This document shows, in pieces, positions 23,170-36,000 of a stretch of DNA of 64,000 bases (positions are counted from its first letter, which is position 1; every line of letters begins with the position of its first letter). The notes below the pieces were generated by a model that was not told the origin of the DNA, did not search any database, and saw only the letters and a program-made list of their open reading frames with translations. The stretch lies in the NCBI GenBank assembly GCA_964017195.1, contig OZ024892.1:9269366-9333365 (forward strand), read 5' to 3'. A program made the position numbers and the translations under genes. This DNA is from Siderastrea radians. Taxonomy: Eukaryota > Cnidaria > Anthozoa > Scleractinia > Rhizangiidae.

Positions 23170-23690
23170 GTTTGAGATGAGTTTGAGTTTGAATTGGATA
23201 AGTGTAAAAGATAAATTGCTTTTAAACGATTTAGTAATGGTTCATAAATGTCTACATGGGCAAATGCCAAATTACCTAAGTGATAAATTTATAAAACGTT
23301 CAAAAATACATGATAGAAATACTAGGAAAAAAGATGAATTGAATTTACCAAAATGTAGATTAAAAATAGGTCAGCGGTCGTTTGCTTTTCGAGGCGCCAA
23401 GTCATATAATGACCTCCCAGACGATATTAAGAAAACTAGGGACACAAAGCATTTCAAGAAGAATTTATATAACTATTTATTAAAACTTTAGAGATTTCCC
23501 CGTTATTAGCTTTTATTATTTCGAAATTTTTAATTCTTACAATAGTATTTTATATTTTTTAGAGAAGATTAGTATTTTCTATAATATATTTTTTGTTATT
23601 AGTTTATTATTATTTGTGTATTTATAGCGGAAGAGCCCCTTTGGGAGCTATAATAAAGTATGTATGTATGTATGTATGTATGTATACAAA
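23170..23690 (+). mobile_element. 5'-truncated non-LTR retrotransposon tail (CR1/L2-like ORF2 C-terminus)
   Basis: Codons 23177-23491 read SLNWISVKDKLLLNDLVMVH, KCLHGQMPNYLSD, RSFAFRGAKSYNDLPDDIKK and end LLKL before a stop. This is the conserved C-terminal tail after the reverse transcriptase in CR1/L2-type LINEs. A short 3' region and a (GTAT)n run at about 23661-23686 close it, as is usual for these elements. Everything upstream of the tail is missing, as expected from incomplete reverse transcription. Confidence 0.85.
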
Positions 23691-24225
23691 TACGTCAAGA
23701 TTTGTACCTTGCTGGATACGACTTAAAATGTGTGTAGAGATGAAGGAACAGGCTCAGGCACATTATTTTGGAACTATCCTGGCTGTTCCTGTTCCGGTTT
23801 AGGAATAACAGATATTTCCAGAACACTGAATCCCTAAAAGAATGCGATTTTTTCTATTCTGATAAACCAAAACATTCCGACCGCATTCTGTTCATTTTGT
23901 TATCGTCAATAGATTACTGAGGGAAGGGAATAGTGTCCATACTCAGAAAACACTAACTGTATAATTATTGTCTTCTTTTCCGGATTAGACCACCAAAACG
24001 TGCCCTAAGTATCAACATTATTAATCACTGGTTAGTTCGAAGAGTTTGAGACCCTTAGTTTAGCTTTGATCCCTTACTAACAGGTCAAAATACTTCAATC
24101 AATTTATATTGTACCTGGTCCATGTGTTTCCATGTTCCAATTTATACTGCGCATGTTCTATATGATGGTATAAACTGGAAACTTTTAACATACTTGGCCG
24201 CCCTAGATGCATTTTTAGTCACTAA

Positions 24226-24968
24226 GGGACCGTTCATTTTTTATGGGGTAGGGGGGGCTGGTGGGATTTGATGGGTGGTACCTGTAAAATATAATGACCC
24301 CCCTCTACATTGACCCCCCCCCAAAAAAAAAAAGAGAAAGAAAGAAAGAAAAAACTTATCAAGCTGAAAATAAATTTAACAGTCAATTTTAACACTCAAG
24401 TCCTGCAGGAGTAAATGTCTTTATTGGCAAGCACTAAAGGTAATTTTCTGGTAGGGGTTCCAGAAGTATCTTCCCTGGAAAATGTTGAAAATTTAGAGAT
24501 GCTCTAATGCAATTTGCTGCATTCTGAAGTACATAAACAGACAATTCATACTGGTTTAAAGCATTATTTTGGACATTGTTGTCAGTTGTTCAGTTGTTTA
24601 AGAATCAGACTAGCAGAGGCCAAAAAAAGAGTTGACATTCTCCTGGCTGTATTTTGTAAATATGAAACAGTTTGTGGGGTAGAGTTCCCGTTGGGTGTAT
24701 AACGAAGTAGGGGGGTCCCGAGGCATTTTCCCCCGGGAAAATTTGAATTTTCAGAACCTTAGAAACGCTATTTTTGGCCTTCTGGCACTCATGTTTGCAT
24801 TACTACAGAAGCTGTCACTACTAAACTTAAAGGCAATTTTTTGGGTGACCCCCCTTTACACACCATATTTTTTCAGCTGGCCCCCCCTTTGAAGCCATAT
24901 TTTTTTGCATGCCCCCCCCCCCTCAAATCCCACCAGTGCCCCCTACCTCATAAAAAATGAACGGTCCC
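24226..24968. mobile_element. PIF/Harbinger-like MITE, 743 bp, TAA target duplication
   Basis: GGGACCGTTCATTTTTTATG at 24226 pairs with CATAAAAAATGAACGGTCCC ending 24968. TAA flanks both ends (24223-24225 and 24969-24971), the 3-bp TWA target typical of PIF/Harbinger. The inner flanks are C- and G-run rich. The middle carries two related AT-rich halves (TTGAAAATTTAGAGATGC / TTGAATTTTCAGAACC), suggesting an internal duplication. Confidence 0.75.
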
Positions 24969-26099
24969 TAAAAAGAAAAAAAATTGCGTAAGGTTGTCAC
25001 CCCCCTCCCCCCCATCATACCACGACCGAGTTAGCCCCCCCCCCACTTTAAAATAGAAACCTCCAGTATAGATAAGCTTAAATTCCATCTTCGAATTTTA
25101 TTTGTGATCAAAACAACGACAATCAGTTACATTCTTATCGACAATTAAAATATTTAGAAAAGCTGCAACAATTAAAACTCGCATGCATCCAGTTCAGTAT
25201 CATGTATCATAGTGGAGGACGCACAGCCAAAACTTTGAAGCATACCGTAGGGAAAATACCTTAAATATCTCAGTTCGGGAACACCTTTATAAAATTCAAT
25301 TTCAAATGGCTAAATGAAATTACATTTTAGGAAAAGATCTTATGGAATGCGGCAATTGGCGAACGGTTGGTAAGGATTTTGAGCTCAATATTTACATGGA
25401 AAGTACCAAGTTGTACCTGTAGCGGCAGAAATCTGCATATTAAAAAGGCTCTGGATAAACAAAATAGATTCTACTTGCCTCTTTTATTCCACCTTAAACT
25501 CTACTCGCTTTCCACCGCTAGTGTTCCACACGTCGAGTCACGGCACCAAGATGGATGAAGCGGAGCATCAGTCGTATGATTGGACAACACTACCAGAGGT
25601 CAAACCACTGTGACCCGAGATTGTTTTGAAATACTGTACTCATGTTTAGCTGCCCTTGAAAACACAATCCAATATGGGCAAAGGACCGAAGGCGATTGCA
25701 TCATCCATCAAGAAAAGAAAAATTTGTTTTCTTTCGACCTTTTCAAACCATTTACAGTCTCTTTAAATTAATAGAAGGGTCCACTTATAAAAGAGGAAAA
25801 AGGTCACTGCTTGTACTTACCCAGTTACTTAAGAGAGAGGACCCTGGGTACGAGGCACTTCCCGCGAAATTTAATGACGTCACCGAATCTCGTTCCCAGG
25901 GCCTTCTCTCTTGTTAACCCGAACCTGTGACATCACGAAATTTCCCCGCAAGCGGGGACATCAAAGCTCCAGGCTACAAACGTGCAAGTTTAGAACTTCT
26001 TTACATCTATATCCCATCACCCGTCCATTTTTCGTGCCACTAGTAGCGGCAAAAATGCTCTTCACATAAACTCCCACACCACTTCCTAGTTTGTCCGTG

Positions 26100-28425
26100 T
26101 GCCATGAACGCAAGGTCTCCATTTCCCTTCTGCCTGGATCCTTTCTTTATATAACTGAAATTGAAAAGCAGAGACCGATACAACGTAGAATAAGAGAATT
26201 AGTTTTGTACTATATTTCGGCTGGCCAAACCAGCCTTCTTCAGGTACAATGGAGTTTACATTGGCTATGTTTAAATTTATATGGTGATAATGGAATCTTA
26301 CGAAATACCGGAAATACGTAAAACTAAATACAGGAAATATGTAAACAGTGTAAAATAAAAAATTTAAAATATGCTAAGCTTAAAAATGACAATAAAATAG
26401 TAAAAGTAGAAAAACTAATAGGTTTCTTCGCGTATGTTAAGGCCATCGGGAACAAGTGTTCTGCCTTTTAAAATTAAAAAAGCTTCCCTGGCCTTACGGA
26501 TTGAGTCTCGGTTGGAGAAGACTTTTTCGATGGGGATTAATTGTATGTCATTAGCAGTGTGGTTAGGCGAGGAAATGAAATGTTGTGCGGCTGTAGTGGG
26601 TTTAGATTTCGGTCAGTACAAAACGCAGACTGCAGACCGCAGACTGCAGACTGCAGACTAGGTACAAATTGCAGACTGCAGACTGCAGACTGAGTACAAA
26701 ATGCAGACTAAGACCAAAACGGTATATTTAACTATAAACCATATAATTTCAATCAAAAAAAGAAAAAGCTCGGCCAATTGATTAGCCACTGATCAGATGC
26801 GAGATAAAACCACAAGAAAGTAGACAAACGGTCAATCACGAAACCACAGTTCGCTTTTCCTTGCAAAAAATTCGTCCTATCGTCCTCTTTTTTATTTTTG
26901 TACCATTAACATTTTTATTTTGTTGTTATTTTCTTCGAACATGCAGTGGTATTGAAGAACCCAGAGCTTAGTTCAGACTACTACGATGGCAGGCATCGTG
27001 CGTGGGGCGCACACACAGATTTTTTAACTTTAAACTGCAGGGTGGCAGTGAATTTATTTATTGTTAAAAAAGAACTGTCACTTAATAATCAAACACATAA
27101 TATATATTCTTAATTTTTCTTGCGCCTTGTCACGTACGCAGTCACCTTTCCGAGTTCACCTATCCGCGGAAATTTGCACTATTAAAAGACCACACGAACC
27201 TCAATAAGTACCGCTTATAATCATCAATAAATATAATGCGTTGGTCCTTCGGTTGCTATTGAGGTGACTGGGTTTTTTTTTCAGTTTTTAATGCTGGAAC
27301 AACTTAATCGAGTCTCGTGTGCTTTGACCTCTATCATAATGAGAATTTCGGCGGACAGAAAGGAAAGGCGACTGCGTGACACGGGGCTAGTTAAAAATTG
27401 AAAACATAGTGTGTGTTTGATGAGGTGACAGTTCTCGTTTTCAAGCAATAAATAACTAAATTCCCTGCCACCCTGTTTTTTTCTTTCATTACTAGTTCAT
27501 CTTTTTTTGACCGATTCGCACCCGTACAAGTGCCATCGTGGTAGTGAAAGTATAAAGCTCTGGCCCCTTCCGTTCCACTGCATGTTCGAAAAAAAATAAC
27601 AACAAAATAAAAATGTTAATGCCGATACAAAAATAAAAAAGGATGATAGGTCGAATTTTTGCATCGAAAAGCAACCTGTGGTTTCATGATTGACCGTTTG
27701 TTTACTTTCCTCGCATGTGATCGGTGACTAGTCAATTGACCGAGCTTTTTCTTTCTTTGATTAAAATTATATCGTTTGTAGTTAAATATACCGTTTTGGT
27801 CTCAGTCTGCATTTTGTACTCAGTGTACAGTCTGCAGCCTGCAATTTGTACCCAGTCTGCATTTTGTACCTAGTCTGCAGTCTGCGGTCTGCAGTCTGCG
27901 TTTTGTACTGACCGGTTTAGATTTACTGTTAGGGTTATCTATGGTACGGCGGTGTTCATTAAATCGGTCTTTTAAACGTCGTTTAGTTTCTCCTATGTAT
28001 TGTAAATTACAGCGGTTACATTGAATCATGTAGATGAGGTTTTGAGTGTCACAGGTCAGGTTAGATTGAATGTGGCGCGTTTCACCAGTAGAAAGGTAGG
28101 TATAGGTAGTTAGTCCGTCAGTAATATAAGAACAAGTAGCGCAGTTCTTTCCACAACGAAAAGAACCGGATGGAAGTTGTGGATGCGGATTAGTCAAATT
28201 AGAAGGGAGTTTGGCCTTCACTAGTAAATCGCGAAGGTTAGGGGAGCGCCTGAAAGCAACAACAGGCAACTGTTGAAAAACGGTTTTGCAGCGGTTAGAA
28301 GAGAGTAGTAAATGAAAATGTCTTTTGATAATGTTAGAGATGTGAGGAAGTGATGGATTAAAAGTAGTTATAAATGGTACACGTTTATGATGTTTGTCTG
28401 CACGCATGTCGACCTCTGTCCCGGA
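26100..28425 (-). mobile_element. Penelope-like element fragment with GIY-YIG endonuclease, split by an insertion
   Basis: Minus-strand codons 28425-27925 read RADKHHKRVPFITTFNPSLP, a Cys pair region FRCGKNCATCSY, then LIYMIQCNRCNLQYIGETK and RLKDRFNEHRR, the GIY-YIG core of Penelope-like elements. After the foldback insertion (26610-27913) the frame resumes at 26609-26415: TAAQHFISSPNHTANDIQLI, IEKVFSNRDSIRKAREAF, LVPDGLNIREETY and stop. The downstream GCCAAACCAGCCTTCTTCAGG phrase near 26231 is typical of the element's 3' region. The reverse transcriptase part is missing: the copy is cut at about 28426 by another repeat. Confidence 0.85.
26610..27913. mobile_element. 1.3-kb foldback DNA transposon (MULE-like), inserted in the Penelope-like element
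   Basis: Left end CGGTCAGTACAAAACGCAGA and right end GCGTTTTGTACTGACC are inverted. GCAGACTGCAGACT sub-repeats fill the first 100 bp of both arms. The pairing continues inward through ACCAAAACGGTATATTTAACTA, GCTCGGCCAATTGA, AACATGCAGTGG and AGGGTGGCAGTGAATTTA to a centre near 27260, so nearly the whole element is one imperfect palindrome. The 11-bp GGTTTAGATTT flanks both sides (26599-26609 and 27914-27924) and belongs to the interrupted Penelope frame. Long arms with a 9-11-bp target duplication suggest a Mutator-like element (inference). No protein is encoded. Confidence 0.85.
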
Positions 28426-28426
28426 G

Positions 28427-28790
28427 ATGGGGGGAGGTGGGCACTCCCCGAAAATTTGGGCTGGGGTGCGCGACTCCTTGAAACCCTTACCCTATTTCAG
28501 ACCAAAATATGTGATTTTCCATACACTATTTCAGAACTGCCTATAAACTGCTTCCGGTTAGTGTAGACATTTGTGATGGGCTTCAAATTTCCGATATTAA
28601 TCAAAACACACTTCTCAAGAGAAGATAAAAACCACACCCAATTCTAGACCAGATCGCACAAACCTTACCCTATTTCGGACCAAAATGGTCAAAATCCATA
28701 CCCTATTTCAGTGGAAAACAGATCGAAACCATACCCTTTGGAGCCGCACATACCTATATAGGGGAAAAGCCCCCACCCCCCGAGGCCACA
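28427..28790. mobile_element. Inverted-repeat element, 'accctatttcagac' family
   Basis: GGGGGGAGGTGGGCACTCCCC near 28430 pairs loosely with GGGGAAAAGCCCCCACCCCCC ending near 28783. The middle repeats ACCCTATTTCAGACCAAAAT. Related to 10260-10620, and a similar start is seen at 56527. It adjoins the truncated edge of the Penelope fragment. Confidence 0.5.
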
Positions 28791-29171
28791 GTGAACCTTA
28801 GTGCATAGTGGCAAGGATTAGCTTTGTACATCACTACAGGAGGGGGACCAAAAACGTTTCAGTCATTGTTGATGTGTGAAGCAGCCGACAATTTTTGTCT
28901 CGAGTTAATTTATCAAGAATGTTCAACAAAATACAACTAGCTGGCAACATACACGATGCAACTGCAGGAGCCGACGCATCACTCCGCGAGAAAGGTTCCG
29001 GTGCTTTCAAGATTAGAGTAATCGTTAAAGTGATTTTGAGGGGGTGGGGGCTAGGCAGTATTTCCTAGTGGGCCACCCCTTTGTTTTAGAATTCAGCCCA
29101 TGGCCATGGGTGTTAATTCGTGAGGGGGGAGAGGGGGGAGTTGGGAAGGCACCAGTAGGGGACTGAAGGAC

Positions 29172-29495
29172 CAGGGTACCCGTTTATCGAAACTCCCGAT
29201 AACTTTCCGGGCCCAAAAAACTTTGTTATGTGTGCAATATTTTTCTACAGAGAATTAATTGTTATTAATGATGAAACCACACCTTAACAAGTTTCAGCAG
29301 TAACAACTGCCACCAATGTATAAACACTAGCCTGTGCATACAGCCGTCTCTCATCGCTCCTGTCCGTTAGGGCCGTTATAAACCATGGATTTGCAAAAAA
29401 ATAAAAATAAAAAAATAAACAAAACCAAAATAAAAACAAACAACAGACTTACAGGGCCCTATAAGTTACCGGGAATTTTGAGAAACTGGCCTCAT
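29172..29495. mobile_element. CAGGG-ended inverted-repeat element, decayed copy
   Basis: CAGGGTACCCGTTTATCGAAACTCCCGATAACTT and AAGTTACCGGGAATTTTGAGAAACTGGCC form the ends. The same ends in better condition bound 42541-42786 (GGGCCCGTTTCTTGAAAGT / ACTTTCGAGAAATGGGCCC). Confidence 0.6.
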
Positions 29496-29499
29496 GAGT

Positions 29500-31122
29500 T
29501 AGGGATTTGAAGTAGTATAAGACTTCCCCCCCCCCCTGCAATTCCCCCACTCCACCCTTTTTGGCGCTTGGCCCAAACTTTCTTTTTTCTTGATTTTTGT
29601 TACCGTCTCTCGTGTTATAGCTCTTATATTACAGAGTCATGGAAACGATTTCATTAAAATTCCTTTTTTTGGTGCTAGCGTGATTGTCTTATCGGCTCCC
29701 GCCGAGACCCTCTGTCAAGCAGAGCCAGAGATTTTGTGCATTGAACACGCTAGCTTCAAATTGAAATAAAAAGTAACTGCGTCCTATTCAGTAGCTAAGG
29801 TTATGAAGATTTTTATTGCTTTCTCATATCAAAAACTTGGCCTACACTAACAATAAATACAGTCCCAGCACGTGGCCATCAGTATTTGACTGCAGATTGA
29901 AATTGGTGTAAATTAAATGTATGTAGCAAAAAAATTGGACTGTTTACACAGTTGTAGATGAACACCAAGCCGCTATTTAACATGTATCAGATAAGAAAAA
30001 GTGCGTAATCAATTTAATCTAGTAGTCTAGCCAATATGTCGCGAAAGTTTACCTAAGCAAGTGCTTTTCTCCTGCTTGTACATACACTAATGTTTTCTAT
30101 TGTTTAGCAAAATTGGTAATTTAAATTTGTCGATTTTACACGCAAACAACTTGCTTCCGACAAATTGCTTTTGGTAATGGAAAGAGATTTTTCTTTACTT
30201 TATTCGAAACTATCTCAGCAATTTAAGCCCTCTTTCTTGACTCTTTGTTATAATTTTTTACTTCACTTTGGCGCTCATGCGTTAGAAATTTTCTTTTGCA
30301 GTTAACCATTTACTTTTGTTTTACCTTTAGCTACTTTTTTGCCGTCCTAATTTTAGTGATTTTGGCGATGTCTTGAGAAAAAAAAAATGAAGAAAAAGTC
30401 AGTGACTTGCAATTAGTTTTTAAAATCCTTTGTATGGAATCTGTATTTTCTCTAAAACTGCGAAGATAAAACGCCAAAGTTTGCAAGTTCAAGTACTCTC
30501 AAATTTTTCTGAGAATATAAAGACATTTTCGTCGTAACCAGCTTCTCAGCAGAAAATTCAGTCAACCACGAACCTCCCAAAAAAAAAAGAACTTATTTAA
30601 ATACCGCAAATTAATAACCCTCAAGATCTCTTCATCAGTCGAGAGTGCCAATTGCTCGATTATAGACGTATTTCTACTAAATTTTCCCCGATTGCGTTAT
30701 TTTCTGTAATCGATTTTCGTGGTCGTATCTCCGATATTTTGTTGTACTTTGCATGTATGTTTTGTATTCTCGGTATGGTACGTATCTATCTTGATTTCGG
30801 CCAATCAGCGCGCTCCAATTATGCGGCTGTGCGCGTGCATCCATGATTTGATTGTCAATTTCATTCATCCGGGAACCTCTAATCTGAGCAAAAGTTTGTG
30901 GAATTTTGCTGAACCTCTTGACGAATGTAATGCAGGATATTTCATTTCCTTATCCAATGTTTTCCTTGCGTGGCAGCTTGTTTTATGGATAAGAGGATCT
31001 TTATCTCGAGTTCAGGATTCGTTGTTCGAGTTTACAAATCCCCTGGTGATGGTTATGTAGCAGCGGTTTGTTGATAATTTCGTGGCAATTAGTAGGTTTA
31101 CGTTCCGTCATGCATATAGTAG
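29500..31122. other. Upstream flank of TOGARAM: no gene or clear promoter motif seen
   Basis: AT-rich, without a conserved frame. Two TAG codons sit in frame immediately before the ATG at 31123. I searched by eye for an RFX X-box, expected for a ciliary gene, and found no convincing palindrome in the last 250 bp. Confidence 0.35.
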
Positions 31123-33015
31123 ATGGCGAGTAGTGTTGCCAAGCTCAAACCACTGTCATCACTGATCGCTGAGCCCGATGAAGTTCTTGTACAAAATATG
31201 GAAGAAAATGAAGTGCTAGCTGGACTAGCTAGAAACAGTAATTCCGCGAGGAAAGATGATATTTTGGACGAGCTAAGAGCAAACGCGCGGCGAAATGGTG
31301 GCCGATTACAGTTTGTCGACCGACTTGCTCTGTTTCGCGTTCTGCACGAAGCACTGGGCGACCAAAACTCCAACACTAGGTTGCGCTGTACCGAGTTCCT
31401 TTGTGAAATCATCCCTGAGTTTGGGGAAGATTTGGATAACTGTATGGCACTTGTCCTTCCTCAACTGGTGGCTAACATCGGGGACAACCAGGTGTCGGTA
31501 AAAAAGTCTGCGATTCAGACACTGCATGTGTACATGAAACATTCTTCGCAGGTCAGCGCTGTTTTGAACGCTATAATCGATCATGGCCTCGAAAGCGAAA
31601 ATAGGAGGACAAGAACGGAAAGTTTAGTTGCATTACCTATTCTCATAATGCCAAATCTTGCTCACGAAGATCTGTTTACGTTGACAAAAGCGCTCGTTGG
31701 TAGGCTGGAAAATTCGTCGAGACCCGAAAGTTCACCTGCTGTCATCTCCCTCGAAAGGATAAAAAATGTCGTAGGATCTTCAACTTTCGACAATTACCTT
31801 CGTCGATTGTCTCCTGATCAACAAAAAGTATGTTTATTAGCGCTTCAAAATCGCAGTATTGACCCAGTGAAAGATTTAGAGGCACTTGGCGGAGGTCGCA
31901 AGGCCAAAAGTGCCGGTCACTTGAACTCAAACGGGGTCATTGCAGACGATCGTTCAGACAGAAGTACCGTGTTGGACAGAGGACATACTATAGCAATAGC
32001 TAATACATCAGATGATTTTCTTGATGTAAACGATGGACCACTGGAATATGGATTTGTACCCATGTCTGTGATGACAAAACTTAGAGATCAGAGCAACTGG
32101 AGAATAAGGGCACAGGGAATTGAAGAATTGAAAACTTTAATGGGGCAGTTGACAGATACTGCACCAGTTTACCCAAATCTGGGATCACTTTTTGCACTAC
32201 TCCTTGGTTTCCTTGATGACGTGAACTTTAAGATTGCTGTCACTAGCCTTCAAATTATTGGACTGCTCGTAGCCAAGCTTGGAGTGGGTGTGCAACCAGT
32301 TCTAAAACCACTTCTGAGAGCATTATCAAATAAATTAGGAGACAACAAGATTGTGATCAGACAGGAGAACATGAAAGTGCTAATGCAACTTATGCAAATT
32401 CTCTCTCCTAAGGCAGTGCTGTCTGTATTGGCCGACAACTTACAACATCGCAACTCCAAAGTCCGCGAAGAAACTGTCAATGTTTTCATAGCGGCACTGC
32501 TGACATTTCCTAGCTCAGACTTCAATCTTCCAGATCTGACAAATTCAATTGCACCTGCCTTGGTAGACAGCAAAAGAAGAGTGAGGCAGGCAGCATTAGA
32601 AGCCTTTGCAGTGATAGCACAAGCCATGGGACCTGGGCGCATTCAACCTATAATAGCAGCTGTTGATGTTGTGGAGCTCACAATGGGTGGCGATGGTGTT
32701 ATGGGTGCTATAACAGCAAGATTGGCACGGAGACAGCTTCCACGCTTGAACAGAGATGGCTTAGTGGAGTATGCTGTTCCTATGCCGTCATCGGGAACAA
32801 TTAGGGGGCAGAACAACACACCGCGTGGAGCAGACATTGATTGGATTTTGGCAGGTACAGCTGGATCAGGTTCTGCTGATCCCTCTGGGTCTGCTCGTTC
32901 GACACCGGGACTTAACGACTCCTGGAATATGTCAGGACCTAGTCCTCGAAGGTTCTTTAGTGCGGGAAAGAATCGACTTCCTTGGGAAGGTGACCAGGGT
33001 CGAGATGGCAACCAG
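31123..33015 (+). CDS. TOGARAM1: TOGARAM exon 1: TOG1 and TOG2
   Basis: A single 631-codon exon. TOG1 (about 30-235) shows paired HEAT helices such as DRLALFRVLHEALGDQNSNT and MALVLPQLVANIGDNQVSVK. TOG2 (about 310-540) shows MSVMTKLRDQSNWRIRAQGI, SLFALLLGFLDDVNFKIAV and DNLQHRNSKVREETVNVF. Ends in a Ser/Gly-rich tail at CAG|GTAAGA. Two TOG arrays in one uninterrupted exon contrasts with TOG3/TOG4, which are split over many short exons. Confidence 0.92.
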
Positions 33016-36000
33016 GTAAGATAAGATTATCAACACTCATACAGTGCGTTGAAGCATTTACTAAGGTTGTTATTATGTTAACAGCATGGCAACAGTTATG
33101 GCAACAACAGTACTAAAACAACTTTGAAAATCATAGAGCATTCCAAGTGTGATATGAAAATCTGAAATGTGATGGTGATCTTGATGCGATGACGGTAGAA
33201 TGACTGGGTAACAAAAATTGAATATAGAGTTTGTTTGGTCCATTCTCTCTACTGTTACATCCTCATTCTAAATAACATTTCTGGGTGGTTCGAAAAAATT
33301 ACATAGTTGGTAAAAAAAAAAAGAAAACGAAACCCTGAATACAGGGTTAAAACTTGGCGGTTGCACGGTCGCCCGTGGCGATTAAAAAGTGTCCAGGGCG
33401 ACTAAAAGTTGAGGTTTGATCGCCCGAAGGGTGACTACAATTTGAGAAGTACGAAAAGAGTAGCAATAACAATAGAATAAAATGTTCTTTCATTGAAGTA
33501 CCTTTCTTTTCTTTCCTCGACTCTAAGTTCATCAATTGTAATAAACGGTTAGTTTTAATGCACAAAATTCAGAGTCGTTCGTGATCAAGTTTGTAGATCG
33601 CTCCGATACGTCCGATACGTAGGTGCCATTTTGATTTTACTGACACGAGAATCCAGACATACCCACAGGGCCCGAAATTGCACCTAATACAGGTGCCAAT
33701 GCGCCTAACTTTTCCGCGTTGGCGACCAAATCCTGAAAATTAGTTGCCAAATTAGCAACTAGAATTCTTCATCACACCCTGCCTGAAGACCTTGTGTCTG
33801 AAGAGGTGTATATCTAAATCCGTGGCAGTGATGGGCATTCAAGCATGATAGTTTCAGAATATCGGCGCTTGCTCCACAAAGGAAATCTGTCGCTAGTCGC
33901 CATCTTGGATTTCAAGTAGTTACGTTGTATATGGCCCCTTCTAGTGTCCCTTCTTCATATATGGAAAAGCGAAAGCACAATGAGTTACAATGGACATGAA
34001 GTGCTCGTGCATTTTGTGGGAGGGCAATTTTGGAAAACTATCACAAGAGAAGTCGATTTTTAGGAGCATTTTTTTCTCGATTTGAAAGGAAAGGTCTTTA
34101 CGATTCTTCGATTTATACTTGATGAAAATGAAACGGAAGTTTGAACCATACATTCACTTTACTTTGAGGCGGATGCTTTGAGAGGATGTACACCACACGA
34201 GGGGGCAAGAGTACTGCAGGGTTTTTGTAGCTGTTTGAGAACCGTTTGAATGAATTAAAGCTGGCTATTTTGGTAGAATCTTTCTTGATAAAATTCATTT
34301 TGTTTGTGTATTTTGGATGTTTGTAATGCGCCGCGTCATTGGTTTATTCCAGAAAAAATCCACACACCCCCGACAGATGGCAAGAGTTTTTGACCCCCCT
34401 TCCTCCCGGAATTCCTGTACCTCTAGACCCCTCCCCCTGCCCGGATTTCCAAGGCCAGAGGCCCCCCCTCCCACCCAGATTTCCCTGATTTATTATGGGC
34501 CCTAAATTCAACATTCAGTCCGTTGAAAATAGGTAGAATCGCATCCAGAATATAATGACTGTGGAGCTCAATTTTAATTTTAATTTGTTCGTGTGATATG
34601 AACGGAAATTACGAACGGGTTTTGTACTGGTAACAACATGATTAAAAGTTATTTTCTTCCCTTTTTATAGCACTGAACTACAACTGTAGCCCATTCCTGT
34701 TGATGAAGCTGATAGCGGCGAATAAAATAAATAAATAAAATTATATAAATCGTCCATGTAAAACTCGAGAACAGAGTATTGAATTAAGCTTACGTGTACC
34801 CGAGGTCAAAACAACCTTTCAAATCGCAACTTTTCCCGGACGTAGTCTTGCCATAATTGCAATAAATGTTAAATAAAACTTAAAGTTAGAATTAAAGTTA
34901 ACGACGGCAGCAGTAATTTAACAGGAGAATGATAAATTTAGCCCGTTGAAATTTATTTCGTGCTGCTTCTGTTGCAGACGTAATTTGCATATGTCAAAAG
35001 TAATTTGAAACCTATGCGTACCGCAACCATTTCATAAAACGTCGTCCCATCGGCGACGCGAAAAGTATCCGATTTATATTCCTTTATACCTGCAACACAC
35101 AGAAGAAACTCAATGACAGACTGAGATTTATGGTTATTTTCGCCCAAACAACATCTATTGGGCAGAAGCAAAGGAAACATGTCACAAAAAACGTGTCAGA
35201 AGACACGCGCATTCCGGTACAGTGTGCAAGTTTATTATTTTACATTTCACTTTCTTGGTTTTTGTGTTCCTTCAAATTGATAAGATAAACATTTATGACA
35301 GACAAACAACTATGAGAAATGAAATTCATTTGAGCAAGGTATTTGTAACTTGTGTTTTTGTTGCAAAAGCGAGAGCGAGGGAAACGATAGCTCACAAACT
35401 TGTCAACACTCGCGTCGAGTGCAGTCCATTTGTCCAATTTATTTCTTGAGAGATGACTCAAGCAACTACGTTGTTGCTCATTTGTTTTTCATCTCGAAAC
35501 TGTCAACTTACATTTGGCCAGTACTGTAATACAATACAAAGTTCCAAGCTTTAAACTTGGTTCGCTGAGCATGCTTTGTAGCTACCACGTCAACCGCGCG
35601 CTTTCTTCGTGTTTTCTCCTCTTATCACTTTTATAATATTCTTCGCAGAATCTTTGAAACTGAACCTAAAAGCTTTTAAGGTAAGAAATGCATACTTTGA
35701 AAGACTACTACTTTTTTCGATTCGGAGGAGGTTACTTCCGTAAAGTCAAAGATCTGAAAAAATGAGGTTACATTTTTAATGACCCCCGAAGAAGAGTCTT
35801 AAGTCTAGACCCCCCCTCCCACCTGGATTTCCCGAGCCCTCGACCCCCCCTCCCGCGAGAATTTCCAGCGTGCCATCCGTCGGGGAGGTGTGGATTTTTT
35901 CTGGAATAACCCATTTAGGATAAGAATTCATGATTCTGGAGGGTCTAACTCTTCAAAATCACACAATAAAACCATATTTTTTTTTTATTTTTAAAAAACT

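Noticed and set aside
27820..27913. C-terminal extension of the GIY-YIG frame (LQTADCRLGTKCRL)
   Set aside because: This is translation of the foldback element's GCAGACT sub-repeats; the true continuation lies at 26609-26415.
31306..33019. Several overlapping frames within TOGARAM exon 1 on both strands
   Set aside because: Shadows of the 631-codon TOG1/TOG2 exon in other frames.
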